33,039 nt of DNA, taken from contig NZ_HE978518.1 in the NCBI RefSeq assembly GCF_000311725.1, positions 40,972 through 74,010 of the forward strand. The letters are read 5' to 3'. Shown piece by piece: positions 17,479-26,924 of the stretch; position 1 is the first letter of the stretch; every line of letters starts with the position of its first letter. The stretch is from Robertmurraya massiliosenegalensis JC6 (GTDB taxonomy: Bacteria; Bacillota; Bacilli; Bacillales; Cytobacillaceae). The notes below the pieces were generated by a model. It saw only the letters and a program-made list of their open reading frames with translations, had not been told where the DNA came from and made no database searches. The position numbers were made by a program, and so were the translations under genes.

Positions 17479-18168
17479 TTAGTACTTCCAACGATAATGT
17501 CCTGCAATTGGGGTCTTAAAAGAAGTTAATTTTACCTCGGCTGCAAACGGAGGATTATTATGAATGAAATAGGGAGTCCCATCCTTCGCTCGCTTGTCAG
17601 AAACAATTCCCACATGATGATAACCGTCAAGAAATACGACAATATCACCTGGCTGCCACTCTTTTAAATTTTCTACATCTCCAGGTATTAAATCTGTTGT
17701 TAAGCTTTCCGCATGCCTTTTGAAATAGACATTTTGATTAGGTACTCTACGAAAATCGATATTTGGGTCAGGCACACCATCTACTCGTGGATACAATTTT
17801 GTGTTAGCAGCAATATCTGCATCCATTTCATCCTTCAATTTGATGTTCGCCCCTAATAAACCACGCCATATGACATCGGTACACACTCCTTCATCATCTG
17901 GAGGATAACCATCATCGTAGTAATTGCTTTTATAATGGGTTCTTTGCTCAACTTCTTTTCTTGCAGCTTGAACAATATCGATTGGGTCAGCTATGTTATT
18001 ATTATTTTTATCGACATTTACATATGTATCAGGAATTTCAATCTGTTGGATAAAGGGGTTTTCCCAATGTAACCCGATATAATCAAGAATAATTCCTTTT
18101 CGAAAGAAGAGAATAACGGATAATAGAATGATAAGTAATAAGAAAATTTTTGTTTTTTTCTTCAACAT
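17479..18168 (-). CDS. DUF1287 (YijF-like) secreted or anchored protein
   Basis: A 229-residue protein with an N-terminal membrane anchor or uncleaved signal (KKKTKIFLLLIILLSVILFF) and an extracellular DUF1287 domain, which belongs to the NlpC/P60-like cysteine peptidase or amidase fold. The candidate catalytic cysteine C96 lies in DEGVCTDVIW, H185 in DGYHHVGIVSD, and H203 in FIHNN near the end. Typical DUF1287 markers such as YPRVDGVPDPNIDFRRVPN and WQPGDIVVFL are present. ATG 18168 is preferred over GTG 18174, which overlaps the GAGGTG site. Enzymatic activity on cell-wall peptides is plausible from fold but not demonstrated for the family. Confidence 0.87.
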   Translation of the reverse strand: MLKKKTKIFLLLIILLSVILFFRKGIILDYIGLHWENPFIQQIEIPDTYVNVDKNNNNIADPIDIVQAARKEVEQRTHYKSNYYDDGYPPDDEGVCTDVIWRGLLGANIKLKDEMDADIAANTKLYPRVDGVPDPNIDFRRVPNQNVYFKRHAESLTTDLIPGDVENLKEWQPGDIVVFLDGYHHVGIVSDKRAKDGTPYFIHNNPPFAAEVKLTSFKTPIAGHYRWKY

Positions 18169-18217
18169 GTCCACCTCAGTAAATTAGACGAATGATTGAG
18201 CATAATCGTTTCATGTA

Positions 18218-18322
18218 ATTTCTGAATATTAATTAAAATGATATTCAGAAATAGTACTATTACGCTGTTAAAAAAGTGATTAAATCAACATATGTAAGAA
18301 ATTGTGAAATTTTCTTAAAAAT
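18218..18322 (+). promoter_or_regulatory. Candidate CodY-binding region upstream of brnQ
   Basis: A perfect 12-bp inverted repeat (ATTTCTGAATAT at 18218-18229 with ATATTCAGAAAT at 18241-18252) and a sequence at 18308-18322 (AATTTTCTTAAAAAT, matching 13 of 15 positions of the CodY box AATTTTCNGAAAATT) lie in the 240-bp leader. Each arm of the repeat shares the TTCNGAA core. CodY repression of branched-chain amino acid uptake genes is known in B. subtilis; binding here is inferred. Confidence 0.55.
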
Positions 18323-18345
18323 TTACGCAATTCTTGAAAATATTA

Positions 18346-18374
18346 TTGTTTTTTTAGAAAAATAGTTGTATGAT
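18346..18374 (+). promoter_or_regulatory. Probable sigma-A promoter of brnQ
   Basis: TTGTTT (18346-18351), a 17-bp spacer and TATGAT (18369-18374) lie 45 bp before the start codon. The candidate CodY boxes lie just upstream of this promoter. Confidence 0.6.
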
Positions 18375-18418
18375 AGCATTTGTTCATAATTTTTAACGTT
18401 TAAGGAGTATTTTTTTGT

Positions 18419-19777
18419 ATGAAAAACAGTCTTTCATTTTCGTCTTATTCTGTCATTGGAGTTATGTTGTTCGCTCTATTTTTTGGAGCAGGGAATTTAA
18501 TTTTTCCAGCCCAACTCGGACAGAATGCTGGTACGAACTTTTGGCCAGCTGTAACCGGGTTTTTAATAACCGGTGTAGGATTACCACTTTTAGGAATTTT
18601 AGCAATGGGCTTTTCAGGTAGCTCAAATTTACAGGACTTAGCAAGTCGTGTTCATCCGATATATGGTGTCTTTTTTACTTCGTTACTATATTTAACTATC
18701 GGCCCTTTCTTTGCGACACCAAGAACAGGAACGGTAGCATTTGATATTGGAATTTCACCTTTTGTTGGAGAAGCATCTACACAACTTGGACTTCTTATTT
18801 TCACGATTGTATTTTTTGGAATTACGTTATGGTTATCGTTGAATCCAGCAAAAATCGTTGATCGGGTAGGAAAAATCTTATCACCTGGAATTATTGTTTT
18901 ACTGTTTGTTCTTTTAATGATGGCACTGATAAACCCAATTGGTTCTTTTGAAGCTCCACAAGCAGCATACGAAGATGGGGCATTTATCAAAGGTTTCCTT
19001 GAAGGGTACAATACGATGGACGCCCTTGCTTCACTCGTATTTGGGATCATCGTGATCAATGCAATTCGCGCATTAGGTGTGACGTCAAAAAAAGAAATTT
19101 TATCTGCAACTGTGAAAACGGGAATCGTTGCCGTTGCATTACTTGCCTTAATTTATGTAGGGATTACCTATTTAGGTGCTACTAGTACAGCAGAGTTTGG
19201 AGTATTTGATACAGGTGGACCAGTATTAAGTCAAGCATCATCCTACTATTTTGGAACATATGGCTCAATATTGCTAGCGGTTTTAATTACACTCGCTTGT
19301 ATGACAACGAGTATCGGCTTAATAACAGCATGTGGAGAATACTTCCATGCATTATTGCCGAAAATTAGCTATAAAACTTTTGTAGTCTTGTTCTCGTTAC
19401 TTTCTTTTGTCATTGCAAACTTTGGGTTGGCCAATATTATTACATTTTCCATCCCAGTGTTAATGTTTTTATATCCACTTGCGGTAACACTTATGATCTT
19501 AACCTTTACATCTCCATTTTTTAACCACTCGAGGTTAGTGTATATCACAGCAACAGTTGTTGCCTTTTTTATTAGTATAATTGATGGTTTAAAAACCTTA
19601 TGTGATTCACTAGGAATTCCTTACTATCAGTGGATGGAACCGATTATTTCTTTTTATGATAGAGTGTTGCCATTCTATGCGCAGGGACTCGGTTGGCTTA
19701 TTCCAGTCATTATTGCGATTGTTGTTACAGGATTTATTTCCCGCCTCCAACAAACAGAATCTATTTATGTAAAATAG
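18419..19777 (+). CDS. brnQ: Branched-chain amino acid transporter (LIVCS family)
   Basis: A 452-residue membrane protein with about 12 hydrophobic segments, of the branched-chain amino acid:cation symporter family. The N-terminal VIGVMLFALFFGAGNLIFPAQLG is the family signature, and TIGPFFATPRTGTVAFDIGI and FGIIVINAIRALGV are also conserved. It takes up leucine, isoleucine and valine coupled to Na+ or H+. AAGGAG lies 11 nt before ATG 18419. It is a single gene closed by a strong terminator. The CodY-like boxes upstream suggest repression when branched-chain amino acids are plentiful. B. subtilis homologues are BrnQ and BraB; which orthologue this is cannot be decided here. Confidence 0.95.
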   Translation: MKNSLSFSSYSVIGVMLFALFFGAGNLIFPAQLGQNAGTNFWPAVTGFLITGVGLPLLGILAMGFSGSSNLQDLASRVHPIYGVFFTSLLYLTIGPFFATPRTGTVAFDIGISPFVGEASTQLGLLIFTIVFFGITLWLSLNPAKIVDRVGKILSPGIIVLLFVLLMMALINPIGSFEAPQAAYEDGAFIKGFLEGYNTMDALASLVFGIIVINAIRALGVTSKKEILSATVKTGIVAVALLALIYVGITYLGATSTAEFGVFDTGGPVLSQASSYYFGTYGSILLAVLITLACMTTSIGLITACGEYFHALLPKISYKTFVVLFSLLSFVIANFGLANIITFSIPVLMFLYPLAVTLMILTFTSPFFNHSRLVYITATVVAFFISIIDGLKTLCDSLGIPYYQWMEPIISFYDRVLPFYAQGLGWLIPVIIAIVVTGFISRLQQTESIYVK

Positions 19778-19783
19778 CAGAAG

Positions 19784-19815
19784 AAACCGGTTCTAAAAAG
19801 AGAACCGGTTTTTAT
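19784..19815 (+). terminator. Terminator of brnQ
   Basis: Perfect 11-bp arms (AAACCGGTTCT and AGAACCGGTTT) with a 6-base loop are followed by TTT, 6 bp after the brnQ stop. Confidence 0.88.
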
Positions 19816-19899
19816 ATGAATAGGTCATTTACTTTTCTTTCTTATCAACTTCATGTATGATAAAGACTGATCCATTTATACATAAAGGAGTTGTCGATC

Positions 19900-20337
19900 A
19901 TGACAAAAAAAGGTTACATACAAATGCAAGATGGCAAAAAAATCGAATTTGAATTGTACCCAAGTGAAGCACCTGGTACAGTCGCTAACTTTGAAAAGCT
20001 AGCAAAGGAAGGCTTCTATAATGGTTTAACTTTCCACCGTGTCATTCCTGGCTTTGTAAGTCAAGGCGGATGTCCAGTGGGAAATGGGACAGGCGGTCCT
20101 GGCTATACAATTAAATGTGAAACAGCAGGTAATCCTCATAAGCATGAAGTTGGTTCTTTATCAATGGCTCATGCTGGTAAGGATACAGGTGGAAGTCAGT
20201 TCTTCATCGTTCATGAACCACAACCACATTTAAATGGTGTTCACACTGTATTTGGTAAAGTGACTTCTGGAATGGAAACAGTCCTTAACCAAAAACAAGG
20301 TGACGTCATGGAAAAAGTAGAAGTATTTGATGCATAA
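19900..20337 (+). CDS. ppiB: Peptidyl-prolyl cis-trans isomerase (cyclophilin)
   Basis: A 145-residue cytoplasmic cyclophilin, the full length of bacterial PpiB. Conserved active-site stretches include [40 protein letters not shown] and [11 protein letters not shown], with the catalytic arginine in FHRV. It catalyses isomerisation of Xaa-Pro bonds during folding. The start is ATG 19900, 9 nt after AAAGGAG; the TTG at 19891 lies too close to that site. It is monocistronic and ends at a terminator shared with the convergent phnE. Confidence 0.97.
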   Translation: MTKKGYIQMQDGKKIEFELYPSEAPGTVANFEKLAKEGFYNGLTFHRVIPGFVSQGGCPVGNGTGGPGYTIKCETAGNPHKHEVGSLSMAHAGKDTGGSQFFIVHEPQPHLNGVHTVFGKVTSGMETVLNQKQGDVMEKVEVFDA

Positions 20338-20338
20338 T

Positions 20339-20366
20339 AAAAAAGAGAGCCGAGGCTCTCTTTTTT
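20339..20366. terminator. Bidirectional terminator between ppiB and phnE
   Basis: A 12-bp palindromic stem (AAAAAAGAGAGC with GCTCTCTTTTTT) with a CGAG tetraloop gives A-run and T-run in both directions. The phnE stop codon touches the right arm. Confidence 0.9.
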
Positions 20367-21987
20367 ATTTTACTGTTTTCCGTGCCCATTCAGAGATAAA
20401 ATCAGCAATCCATACAAGGATGATATAGCAGAATAGGAGGAGTGTGATATCAGAATAATGGAAGAAACTCATGCTTAACTTAAATTGCTGGCCGAGGCCA
20501 CCTGCGCCGACAAAACCAACAATGATTGTCGTCCTCATAATGACTTCCCAACGGTACAAAATATACGTTAAAAATCGGGGAAGCACTGAAGGGACAACCC
20601 CATATAAGAGAATTTGACCTTTACTTGCTCCAGAAGATGCTAAATGACGAACAGGTCTCGCATCTAAATCTTCAACAACCTCAGCACATAATTTCCCTAA
20701 AATTCCAAAGTTATGAAGAGCAAGAGCAATGGCTCCTGGTAAGATCCCAGGTTTAAAAATAAAAATAATCATCATCGCCCAAACCAGCTCAGGAATTGCT
20801 CTGCTAAAAATATAGCTTAATCTAATAAGCGAAAAAGAAATCCAGCTATACCATCTTCCAGATAACGTTAGCCTTCCATTTGCGACATTTCTAGCAGCTG
20901 GCAACACGGTTAAAAACATGAGAATGGTAGAGAAACCAATTGCCATAATACTCATTTGTAGGGTGTCATAAGTTAAACTGATCGCATTTTTCCAGCTAGC
21001 CCAATCGAAGAAGGCTGGCTCTTCCTCACCCAATCCGAACATATTGGCAAAAAATTTCTTAGCAAATGATAGGTTTCTCTCAGAAAAAAGTTCCAGAAAA
21101 CTTGCTTTATCAATGATATAAATATAACTCCATGCTCCTATTAATAACCCGATTGTGAGCAAGGTAGAGAAGGGGACAAACCAATGTTTTGAGTAATGAT
21201 TTAATTTGTTTCTTAAGTGGCTGCTCCACCAATCAACTAAGACCACGATTGTGATTAAAAAGAAAATAAAAGTCCAGACCTCATCGTAATGTAAATCATC
21301 GAGTGAAAGCTGAATTTGATAACCCAATCCACCAAGACCAACAAAACTCATAATCGCTGAAGAACGTATTCCACATTCAAACCGATACATGGTATAGCTT
21401 AACATTCCTGTTTTCACGATAGGGAAGTAGCCGTAAAAAAACAGTTGCCATTTGGATGCCCCTGTTGATTTTAAAGCTTGAATGGGAGCTTCTTGAACAT
21501 CAGCAAGCATATCTGCAAAGATTCTCCCTAAAATGCCGCCGAAAGGGAGGGCAAGAGCAAAAATGGCAGCATATGGACTGAGACCAAAGGATGCAACAAA
21601 AATAAGAGCCCACACTAATTCATGGATGGCTCTTAAAAATCCAAGAATGGCGCGAAAAATGGTCTTAAGAGTTATTCCGAGACGACCATCATCAAAAAAT
21701 ATACCTGACGCTAATATTCCAAGAACAAAGGCGATTACAATCGCAAGTCCAACACCTGCAACTGCATAAGATAAAGTTATCCAAGTTGATCGTACAGCAA
21801 GTAGAAGAATGTCCGCCGATAAATTAGGTTGAAATAACGCTTGAACAATTTGAAATAGTGTAGCAAAGCCTCCAGCATGAAAAAGTTCTGAACTCCACTG
21901 AACTGAGAATAAACTCCAAATAAAGGCACCAATTAGAATAATCGTGAGATACGATTTTTGATGTGTTTTGGTGAATGTTTTTGCCAT
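20365..21987 (-). CDS. phnE: Tandem-fused phosphonate-type ABC permease
   Basis: A 540-residue inner-membrane permease, twice the usual PhnE length of about 260-280. Two PhnE-type modules are joined head to tail: each has an EAA-type coupling motif, EAPIQALKSTGASKWQLFFYG in the first half and DARPVRHLASSGASKGQILLYG in the second, followed by a MYRFE or LYRWE segment and a VGLGGLGYQIQLS or VGAGGLGQQFKLS block. The fusion would build the whole permease from one chain rather than a dimer. The start shares one base with the phnC stop (TAATG), so the three genes phnD-phnC-phnE form one operon. Confidence 0.93.
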   Translation of the reverse strand: MAKTFTKTHQKSYLTIILIGAFIWSLFSVQWSSELFHAGGFATLFQIVQALFQPNLSADILLLAVRSTWITLSYAVAGVGLAIVIAFVLGILASGIFFDDGRLGITLKTIFRAILGFLRAIHELVWALIFVASFGLSPYAAIFALALPFGGILGRIFADMLADVQEAPIQALKSTGASKWQLFFYGYFPIVKTGMLSYTMYRFECGIRSSAIMSFVGLGGLGYQIQLSLDDLHYDEVWTFIFFLITIVVLVDWWSSHLRNKLNHYSKHWFVPFSTLLTIGLLIGAWSYIYIIDKASFLELFSERNLSFAKKFFANMFGLGEEEPAFFDWASWKNAISLTYDTLQMSIMAIGFSTILMFLTVLPAARNVANGRLTLSGRWYSWISFSLIRLSYIFSRAIPELVWAMMIIFIFKPGILPGAIALALHNFGILGKLCAEVVEDLDARPVRHLASSGASKGQILLYGVVPSVLPRFLTYILYRWEVIMRTTIIVGFVGAGGLGQQFKLSMSFFHYSDITLLLFCYIILVWIADFISEWARKTVK

Positions 21988-22739
21988 TAGACTTTCTCCT
22001 TTAATACATATAAGGAGGCTAAATCATGTTCACTCACTTCATGTGCGGGTCGATCAAAGTAAATTACTCCATCTCGCAAGGCAATGATCCTTGTGAAATA
22101 TTTCTTTGCATACTCGACCGAGTGGAGACTTGTGACAAGTGTTTGGTTTTCCTCAGATACAAGTTTTGTCAAAATAGAAAGTACATCTTCTGCCCTCGCA
22201 GGATCAAGAGAAGCGACAGGTTCATCAGCTAGAATAATTTCCGGTTTTTGTACAAGTAAGCGAGCAAGGGCAACACGTTGCTGCTCACCACCAGATAAAT
22301 TAGCCGTTTTCTCAAGCCACTTATCCCCTAAACCGACTCGTTCCAATGACTGGATCGCAAGTTCTTTATCTTGGGGGAAAATTAACGAGAGGAATGACTT
22401 AAAAAACCCCCAATCCGCAAGTTTCCCTGCAAGAACATTGTGAATGACAGGCAACTGATCAACGAGATCAAATTGTTGACGAATCATACCCATTTTTTTG
22501 GCGAGCTTTTTCCGATCCTTCAGATCCTTTAGTGATAATTGATCAATGGATATTTCACCATTGTCAGGCTTGATAAAAGTAGCTATCGTATTAAGAAGGG
22601 TTGTTTTTCCAGCGCCACTTGGGCCAATTAAAGCTACTCTTTCTCCCTTTTTTATAGAGAAAGAGAGGGAAGACAAGGCTATCTTCCCATCGAATTGAAC
22701 ATATACATTTTTTGCTTCTATAATATCGTTAGATGCCAA
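21987..22739 (-). CDS. phnC: Phosphonate-type ABC transporter ATPase
   Basis: A 250-residue nucleotide-binding subunit. Walker [10 protein letters not shown] is at 39-47, the ABC signature [15 protein letters not shown] lies near 150, Walker B IILADEP near 168 with the following [11 protein letters not shown], and the switch histidine in SLHSVE. It energises the PhnE permease. The start is TTG 22739; the nearby ATG is out of frame. It lies 23 bp after phnD and overlaps phnE by one base. Family members import phosphonates, phosphite or related phosphorus compounds. Confidence 0.94.
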   Translation of the reverse strand: MASNDIIEAKNVYVQFDGKIALSSLSFSIKKGERVALIGPSGAGKTTLLNTIATFIKPDNGEISIDQLSLKDLKDRKKLAKKMGMIRQQFDLVDQLPVIHNVLAGKLADWGFFKSFLSLIFPQDKELAIQSLERVGLGDKWLEKTANLSGGEQQRVALARLLVQKPEIILADEPVASLDPARAEDVLSILTKLVSEENQTLVTSLHSVEYAKKYFTRIIALRDGVIYFDRPAHEVSEHDLASLYVLKEKV

Positions 22740-22762
22740 TGCATCCTCACCTCAATGCTTAC

Positions 22763-23647
22763 TTACTTAATGATACCGAGTTCTTTAGCAACCTTTTCGA
22801 TCGCATCATAATTATCGTTGTTTGTTTCGATAAATTTATCTGTTTCAAATATATCAAGCATTTCTTTTTCAGCTTCTCCCATCGATAGGAGGGCTTCTTT
22901 TACGTTTTCCTTTGTTCCTTCACCGAATCCTTCATCAACAGTATTGATGGTCCAATTGTAGTCATAGTACGCAGGCGTCGTATAGAAGACATCTACTTTA
23001 CTCAGATCAACGGCTCCTTCTTTCACTGCGCCTTCCCATACTGCTTCATTCAGTGCTCCTGCTTGGAATGTTCCTGACTCTACTAATTTGTAGGTTTTAT
23101 CATGTGAACCAGAATAGTTTGGCTCACCAGCTAGATCTTTTTCAGGGTCAACCCCATTTTCTAACATATAGTATCTTGGCATTAAATGTCCAGAAGTGGA
23201 ACTTTCACTTCCGAATGTGAAACTTAATCCTTTAATGTCTTCAATGCTGTCTAACTGAAGATCCTTTTGCGCAATAAAAACAGAGTGAAAGTCTTCGTCG
23301 CGAGGTCGTTGGGCAATCGCTTCTGCTCCTTCTACAAGACTCATTGCTTGTACACCAGTTAAACCACCAAACCACGCAAGGTGAATTTCTCCTCGTTCAA
23401 ACGCTGTTACGAGGGCAGCATAATCAACAGATGGTACGTATTCTACTTCTAATCCTGTTTCCTCAGCTAAATATGCAGCAATATCGTCCATGCTTCTATT
23501 TAAATCAGCTGCATTCTGGTCAGGGATGGCACCAATTTTAAACACTTCATTAGAACTATTTTTTGTTTCCTCTTTATCATTTCCAGAACAAGCTGATAAT
23601 ACGAACATAATCATAAGTGAGAAAGTTAAGATTACTAGTTTTTTCAT
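22763..23647 (-). CDS. phnD: Phosphonate-type substrate-binding lipoprotein
   Basis: A 294-residue lipoprotein. The signal peptide ends in the lipobox LSAC with the lipidated cysteine at position 20, so the mature protein is anchored outside the membrane. The body shows PhnD-family features: FKIGAIPDQNAADLNRSMDDIAAYL, VEYVPSVDYAALVTAFERGEIHLAWFGGLTG, and FTFGSESSTSGHLMPRYYM, the serine/threonine-rich phosphonate-binding loop. ATG 23647 is preceded by AGGAGG. First gene of phnD-phnC-phnE. No C-P lyase, phosphonatase or phosphite dehydrogenase gene is nearby, so the natural ligand is open. Confidence 0.95.
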   Translation of the reverse strand: MKKLVILTFSLMIMFVLSACSGNDKEETKNSSNEVFKIGAIPDQNAADLNRSMDDIAAYLAEETGLEVEYVPSVDYAALVTAFERGEIHLAWFGGLTGVQAMSLVEGAEAIAQRPRDEDFHSVFIAQKDLQLDSIEDIKGLSFTFGSESSTSGHLMPRYYMLENGVDPEKDLAGEPNYSGSHDKTYKLVESGTFQAGALNEAVWEGAVKEGAVDLSKVDVFYTTPAYYDYNWTINTVDEGFGEGTKENVKEALLSMGEAEKEMLDIFETDKFIETNNDNYDAIEKVAKELGIIK

Positions 23648-23783
23648 TTCAATCCTCCTGATGTAATTTTACGACCACTGTAATTATAGTAGAAAGAATG
23701 GCTAAATAATAGAGAATTCCGTTGTGTATCTATCTATATTATCGATAACAATGATTGAAAATGAGCTATAATTCCGATATAAC

Positions 23784-23810
23784 AAAAAGGCTCCCCTTAA
23801 AAAGGGGAGC
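23784..23810 (-). terminator. Terminator after the ABC-F gene
   Basis: On the reverse strand GCTCCCCTT and AAGGGGAGC form a 9-bp stem with a short A/T loop, followed by CTTTTTG. It ends the ABC-F transcript 7 bp after its stop and precedes the phn operon promoter region. Confidence 0.88.
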
Positions 23811-23817
23811 TACTTAC

Positions 23818-25374
23818 TTATTTGGACAACTGTTCAGCCCATTTTTCAACATCCCAAACCTTTGTAACCCAATCTTCATAGAAATCTGGTTCATGGCAAA
23901 CTAATACGACAGTGCCTTTATATTCCTTTAAAGCACGCTTTAGCTCTGCTTTTGCATCAATATCAAGATGGTTGGTTGGTTCGTCAAAAAGAAGCCAGTT
24001 ACTTTCATGCATTTGTAGTTTACAAAGGCGAACTTTTGCTTGTTCGCCTCCACTTAATTGCGTCATCGGTCTTGAAATATGCTCATTTTTAAGTCCACAA
24101 CGGGCAAGTGCAGCTCTTACTTGGTGTTGATCAAGTCCTGGGAACTCATTCCACACATCATCTATCGGGGTAATATCTTTTCCTTTTACCTCTTGTTCGA
24201 AGTAAGAAGGGAAGAGGAAATCACCTCTTTCAATCTTTCCACTTAGCGGTTTAATCACACCGAGCATCGTTTTTAATAAAGTAGATTTCCCGACACCATT
24301 ACAACCAACAATAGCAATTTTTTCACCACGTTCAATGGTCATCGACATTCTAGGAAGTAGAGGGTGGGCATATCCAATTTCAAAATCTTCCCCTTCAAAT
24401 ACATAGCGAGAGCTACTACGAGATTCCTTAAAAGAGAAAGTAGGTTTCACCGCAGTTTCAGGTCGATCAATTCTTTCCATTCTCTCTAACTGCTTTTGAC
24501 GGCTTTTGGCCCGACCTGTAGTAGAGTAGCGCGCCTTATTTTTTGCAATAAAATCTTCCTGCTTTTTAATAAATTCTTGCTGTTTTTCATATGCATTAAT
24601 GTGCTGATTTTTATTAATCTCAGCTAACTCAAGAAATTTCTCATACGTCGCTGTATAACGGTTCATCTTAGAAAATTCAAGATGGAAAATCACGTTAGAA
24701 ACCTGATTCATAAATTCGGTATCATGAGATATTAAGATGAATGCATGCGGATACTCTCTTAAATATCCAGTCAACCAGCGAATATGCTCCACATCTAAAA
24801 AGTTAGTCGGCTCATCAAGCAGTAATACTTTAGGTTTCTCTAATAAAAGCTTTGCTAAAAGGACCTTCGTTCTCTGTCCACCACTAAGAGCGGTGACATC
24901 TCGCTCTAATCCGATCGCATCCAATCCAAGGCCTCTAGCAGCATCTTCCACTTTCATATCGAGATTGTAGAAATCTCCAGCATCTAATCGATCTTGAATC
25001 TGAGCCATTTCTTCCAATAAAAGTTCTAATTCTTCAGGCGTTGCATCAGCCATTTTAGCTGTTACTTCATTTAATTTCTTTTCTTCTTCAAATAAGTGAA
25101 GAAAAGCATCATTTAATATATCTCGAATCGTTTTTCCAGGTGTTAAAACAGTATGCTGATCAAGATAGCCATAGTGAACACCAGGCGTCCATTCCACTTT
25201 CCCGGAATCATGAATTAATTGCTTTGTCATAATATTCATTAAGGTTGATTTTCCAACTCCATTGGCGCCAACAAGACCAACATGATCTTCAGCAAGTAAA
25301 CGGAAGGAAACATCTTTAAATAAGGTACGGTCACCAAATGTATGACTCAATTTTTCAACAGTTAATAAGCTCAT
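23818..25374 (-). CDS. yfmM: ABC-F family ATPase (YfmM-like)
   Basis: A 518-residue soluble protein with two tandem ABC ATPase domains and no membrane segment. Domain 1 has Walker A GANGVGKST and signature LSGGQRTKVLLAKLLLEKPKVLLLDEPTNFLD; domain 2 has GCNGVGKST and LSGGEQAKVRLCKLQ with DEPTNHLD. The interdomain P-site tether (YEKQQEFIKKQEDFIAKNKARYSTTGRAKSRQKQ) is basic and helical, as in ribosome-acting ABC-F proteins. Length and the start MSLLTVEKLSHTFGDR fit B. subtilis YfmM. These ATPases act at the ribosomal E site to relieve stalls; whether this one confers antibiotic protection is unknown. Monocistronic. Confidence 0.92.
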   Translation of the reverse strand: MSLLTVEKLSHTFGDRTLFKDVSFRLLAEDHVGLVGANGVGKSTLMNIMTKQLIHDSGKVEWTPGVHYGYLDQHTVLTPGKTIRDILNDAFLHLFEEEKKLNEVTAKMADATPEELELLLEEMAQIQDRLDAGDFYNLDMKVEDAARGLGLDAIGLERDVTALSGGQRTKVLLAKLLLEKPKVLLLDEPTNFLDVEHIRWLTGYLREYPHAFILISHDTEFMNQVSNVIFHLEFSKMNRYTATYEKFLELAEINKNQHINAYEKQQEFIKKQEDFIAKNKARYSTTGRAKSRQKQLERMERIDRPETAVKPTFSFKESRSSSRYVFEGEDFEIGYAHPLLPRMSMTIERGEKIAIVGCNGVGKSTLLKTMLGVIKPLSGKIERGDFLFPSYFEQEVKGKDITPIDDVWNEFPGLDQHQVRAALARCGLKNEHISRPMTQLSGGEQAKVRLCKLQMHESNWLLFDEPTNHLDIDAKAELKRALKEYKGTVVLVCHEPDFYEDWVTKVWDVEKWAEQLSK

Positions 25375-25683
25375 TTATATCCCCACTTGTTTTAGATTCT
25401 ATATTAATAACACACAATAAAATAAATCACTTTATCTATCATACTAAATTCCGAGGGTCAAGACTAGATCTTTCATCCCGATCGTAAGATTTGGAAAGAA
25501 AACAAAAAAACAAAACGATCTTCATCCTCTAAATCTGTCCTTTATAGGTGTACGAAATAAAAAAATATGATAAAGTAATGATAGTAAAAACTTATTATAT
25601 CAGCTACATAGACAAGTTTTGTTGTCCTTCTCAGAGAGACACATGTGTTTTTTTGTAGTTTGAAAATAAAGGAGGTAAACGTC
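25375..25683. promoter_or_regulatory. Intergenic region between yfmM and kbl
   Basis: No gene is visible in these 309 bp. The region must carry the divergent promoters of the ABC-F gene and kbl. Near the kbl start lies the palindrome ACACATGTGT followed by seven T, preceded by GACA/TGTC pairing, which could form a leader structure. The kbl ribosome binding site AAAGGAGG is at the right edge. I could not assign a confident promoter or regulator. Confidence 0.4.
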
Positions 25684-26874
25684 ATGTCAAGCAATAAATT
25701 AGATGCTTTTTTACAAACAAACTTAAATGATTTAAAAGAAAAAGGGCTTTACAATGTGATTGATCCCCTTGAAAGTCCGAATGGTCCGATCATTAAGATT
25801 AATGGAAAAGAACTGATCAATCTATCTTCAAATAACTATTTAGGTTTAGCAACTGACGAAAGACTAAAGACAGCGGCGACAGAAGCGATTGCAAAGTTTG
25901 GAGTTGGAGCAGGTGCCGTTCGTACCATTAACGGGACATTGGAAGTACATATCCTTTTAGAAAAGAAACTAGCCGAGTTTAAACATACAGAAGCGGCTAT
26001 CGCTTATCAATCAGGCTTTAATTGTAATATGGCGGCCATTAGCGCTGTTATGGATAAAAATGATGCCATTCTTTCAGATGAATTAAACCACGCTTCTATC
26101 ATTGATGGTTGTCGTTTATCAAGAGCAAAAATTATTCGTTACAACCATTCAGACATGAATGATTTACGTGCAAAAGCAAAAGAGGCAACTGAATCCGGTC
26201 AATATAATAAAGTGATGGTTATTACAGATGGTGTATTTTCAATGGATGGAGATATTGCTAAACTTCCTGAAATTGTTGAAATTGCAGAAGAATTTGATTT
26301 AATCACATATGTTGATGACGCACACGGCTCTGGTGTATTAGGCAAAGGGGCAGGTACTGTTAAGCACTTTGGTCTTTCAGATAAAGTGGATTTCCAAATC
26401 GGAACTTTATCGAAAGCGATAGGTGTTGTTGGTGGATATGTAGCAGGAAAAAAAGAGTTAATTGACTGGTTAAAAGTGCGAAGCCGACCATTTTTATTTT
26501 CCACTTCATTAACTCCAGCTGACGTTGCAGCAAGTATTAAAGCTGTGGACATTTTAATGGAAAGTACGGAACTTAATGAACGTTTATGGAAAAATGCCGA
26601 CTATTTGAAAAAGGGATTAGCGGATCTTGGATTTGATATTGGCGAAAGCGAAACACCGATTACACCTTGTATTATCGGTGAGGAAGTGAAAACACAAGAG
26701 TTTAGTCGTCGCTTAAATGATGAAGGCGTATATGCAAAAGCGATTGTATTCCCAACGGTTCCAACAGGTACAGGAAGAGTGCGAAACATGCCTTCTGCTG
26801 CTCATACGAAAGAGATGCTTGATAATGCCCTTTCCATTTATGAAAAGGTTGGCAAAGAGATGGGGATTATTTAA
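25684..26874 (+). CDS. kbl: Glycine C-acetyltransferase (2-amino-3-ketobutyrate CoA ligase)
   Basis: A 396-residue PLP-dependent enzyme of the alpha-oxoamine synthase family. The cofactor lysine is K244 in [11 protein letters not shown], preceded by the [10 protein letters not shown] segment (D212, H214) and by [10 protein letters not shown] near residue 50. It cleaves 2-amino-3-oxobutyrate with CoA to glycine and acetyl-CoA. ATG 25684 is chosen because AAAGGAGG lies 8 nt upstream; an in-frame extension upstream has no site. Length matches Kbl (about 392-398). It precedes tdh by 50 bp, which sets this gene apart from the related KAPA, ALA and serine palmitoyl synthases and gives the complete two-step threonine-to-glycine pathway. 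Confidence 0.93.
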   Translation: MSSNKLDAFLQTNLNDLKEKGLYNVIDPLESPNGPIIKINGKELINLSSNNYLGLATDERLKTAATEAIAKFGVGAGAVRTINGTLEVHILLEKKLAEFKHTEAAIAYQSGFNCNMAAISAVMDKNDAILSDELNHASIIDGCRLSRAKIIRYNHSDMNDLRAKAKEATESGQYNKVMVITDGVFSMDGDIAKLPEIVEIAEEFDLITYVDDAHGSGVLGKGAGTVKHFGLSDKVDFQIGTLSKAIGVVGGYVAGKKELIDWLKVRSRPFLFSTSLTPADVAASIKAVDILMESTELNERLWKNADYLKKGLADLGFDIGESETPITPCIIGEEVKTQEFSRRLNDEGVYAKAIVFPTVPTGTGRVRNMPSAAHTKEMLDNALSIYEKVGKEMGII

Positions 26875-26924
26875 GCATTCTAAATAAAAAGGAAGAGTGA
26901 GGCAAAGGGTGGAGGACTAAAGGG

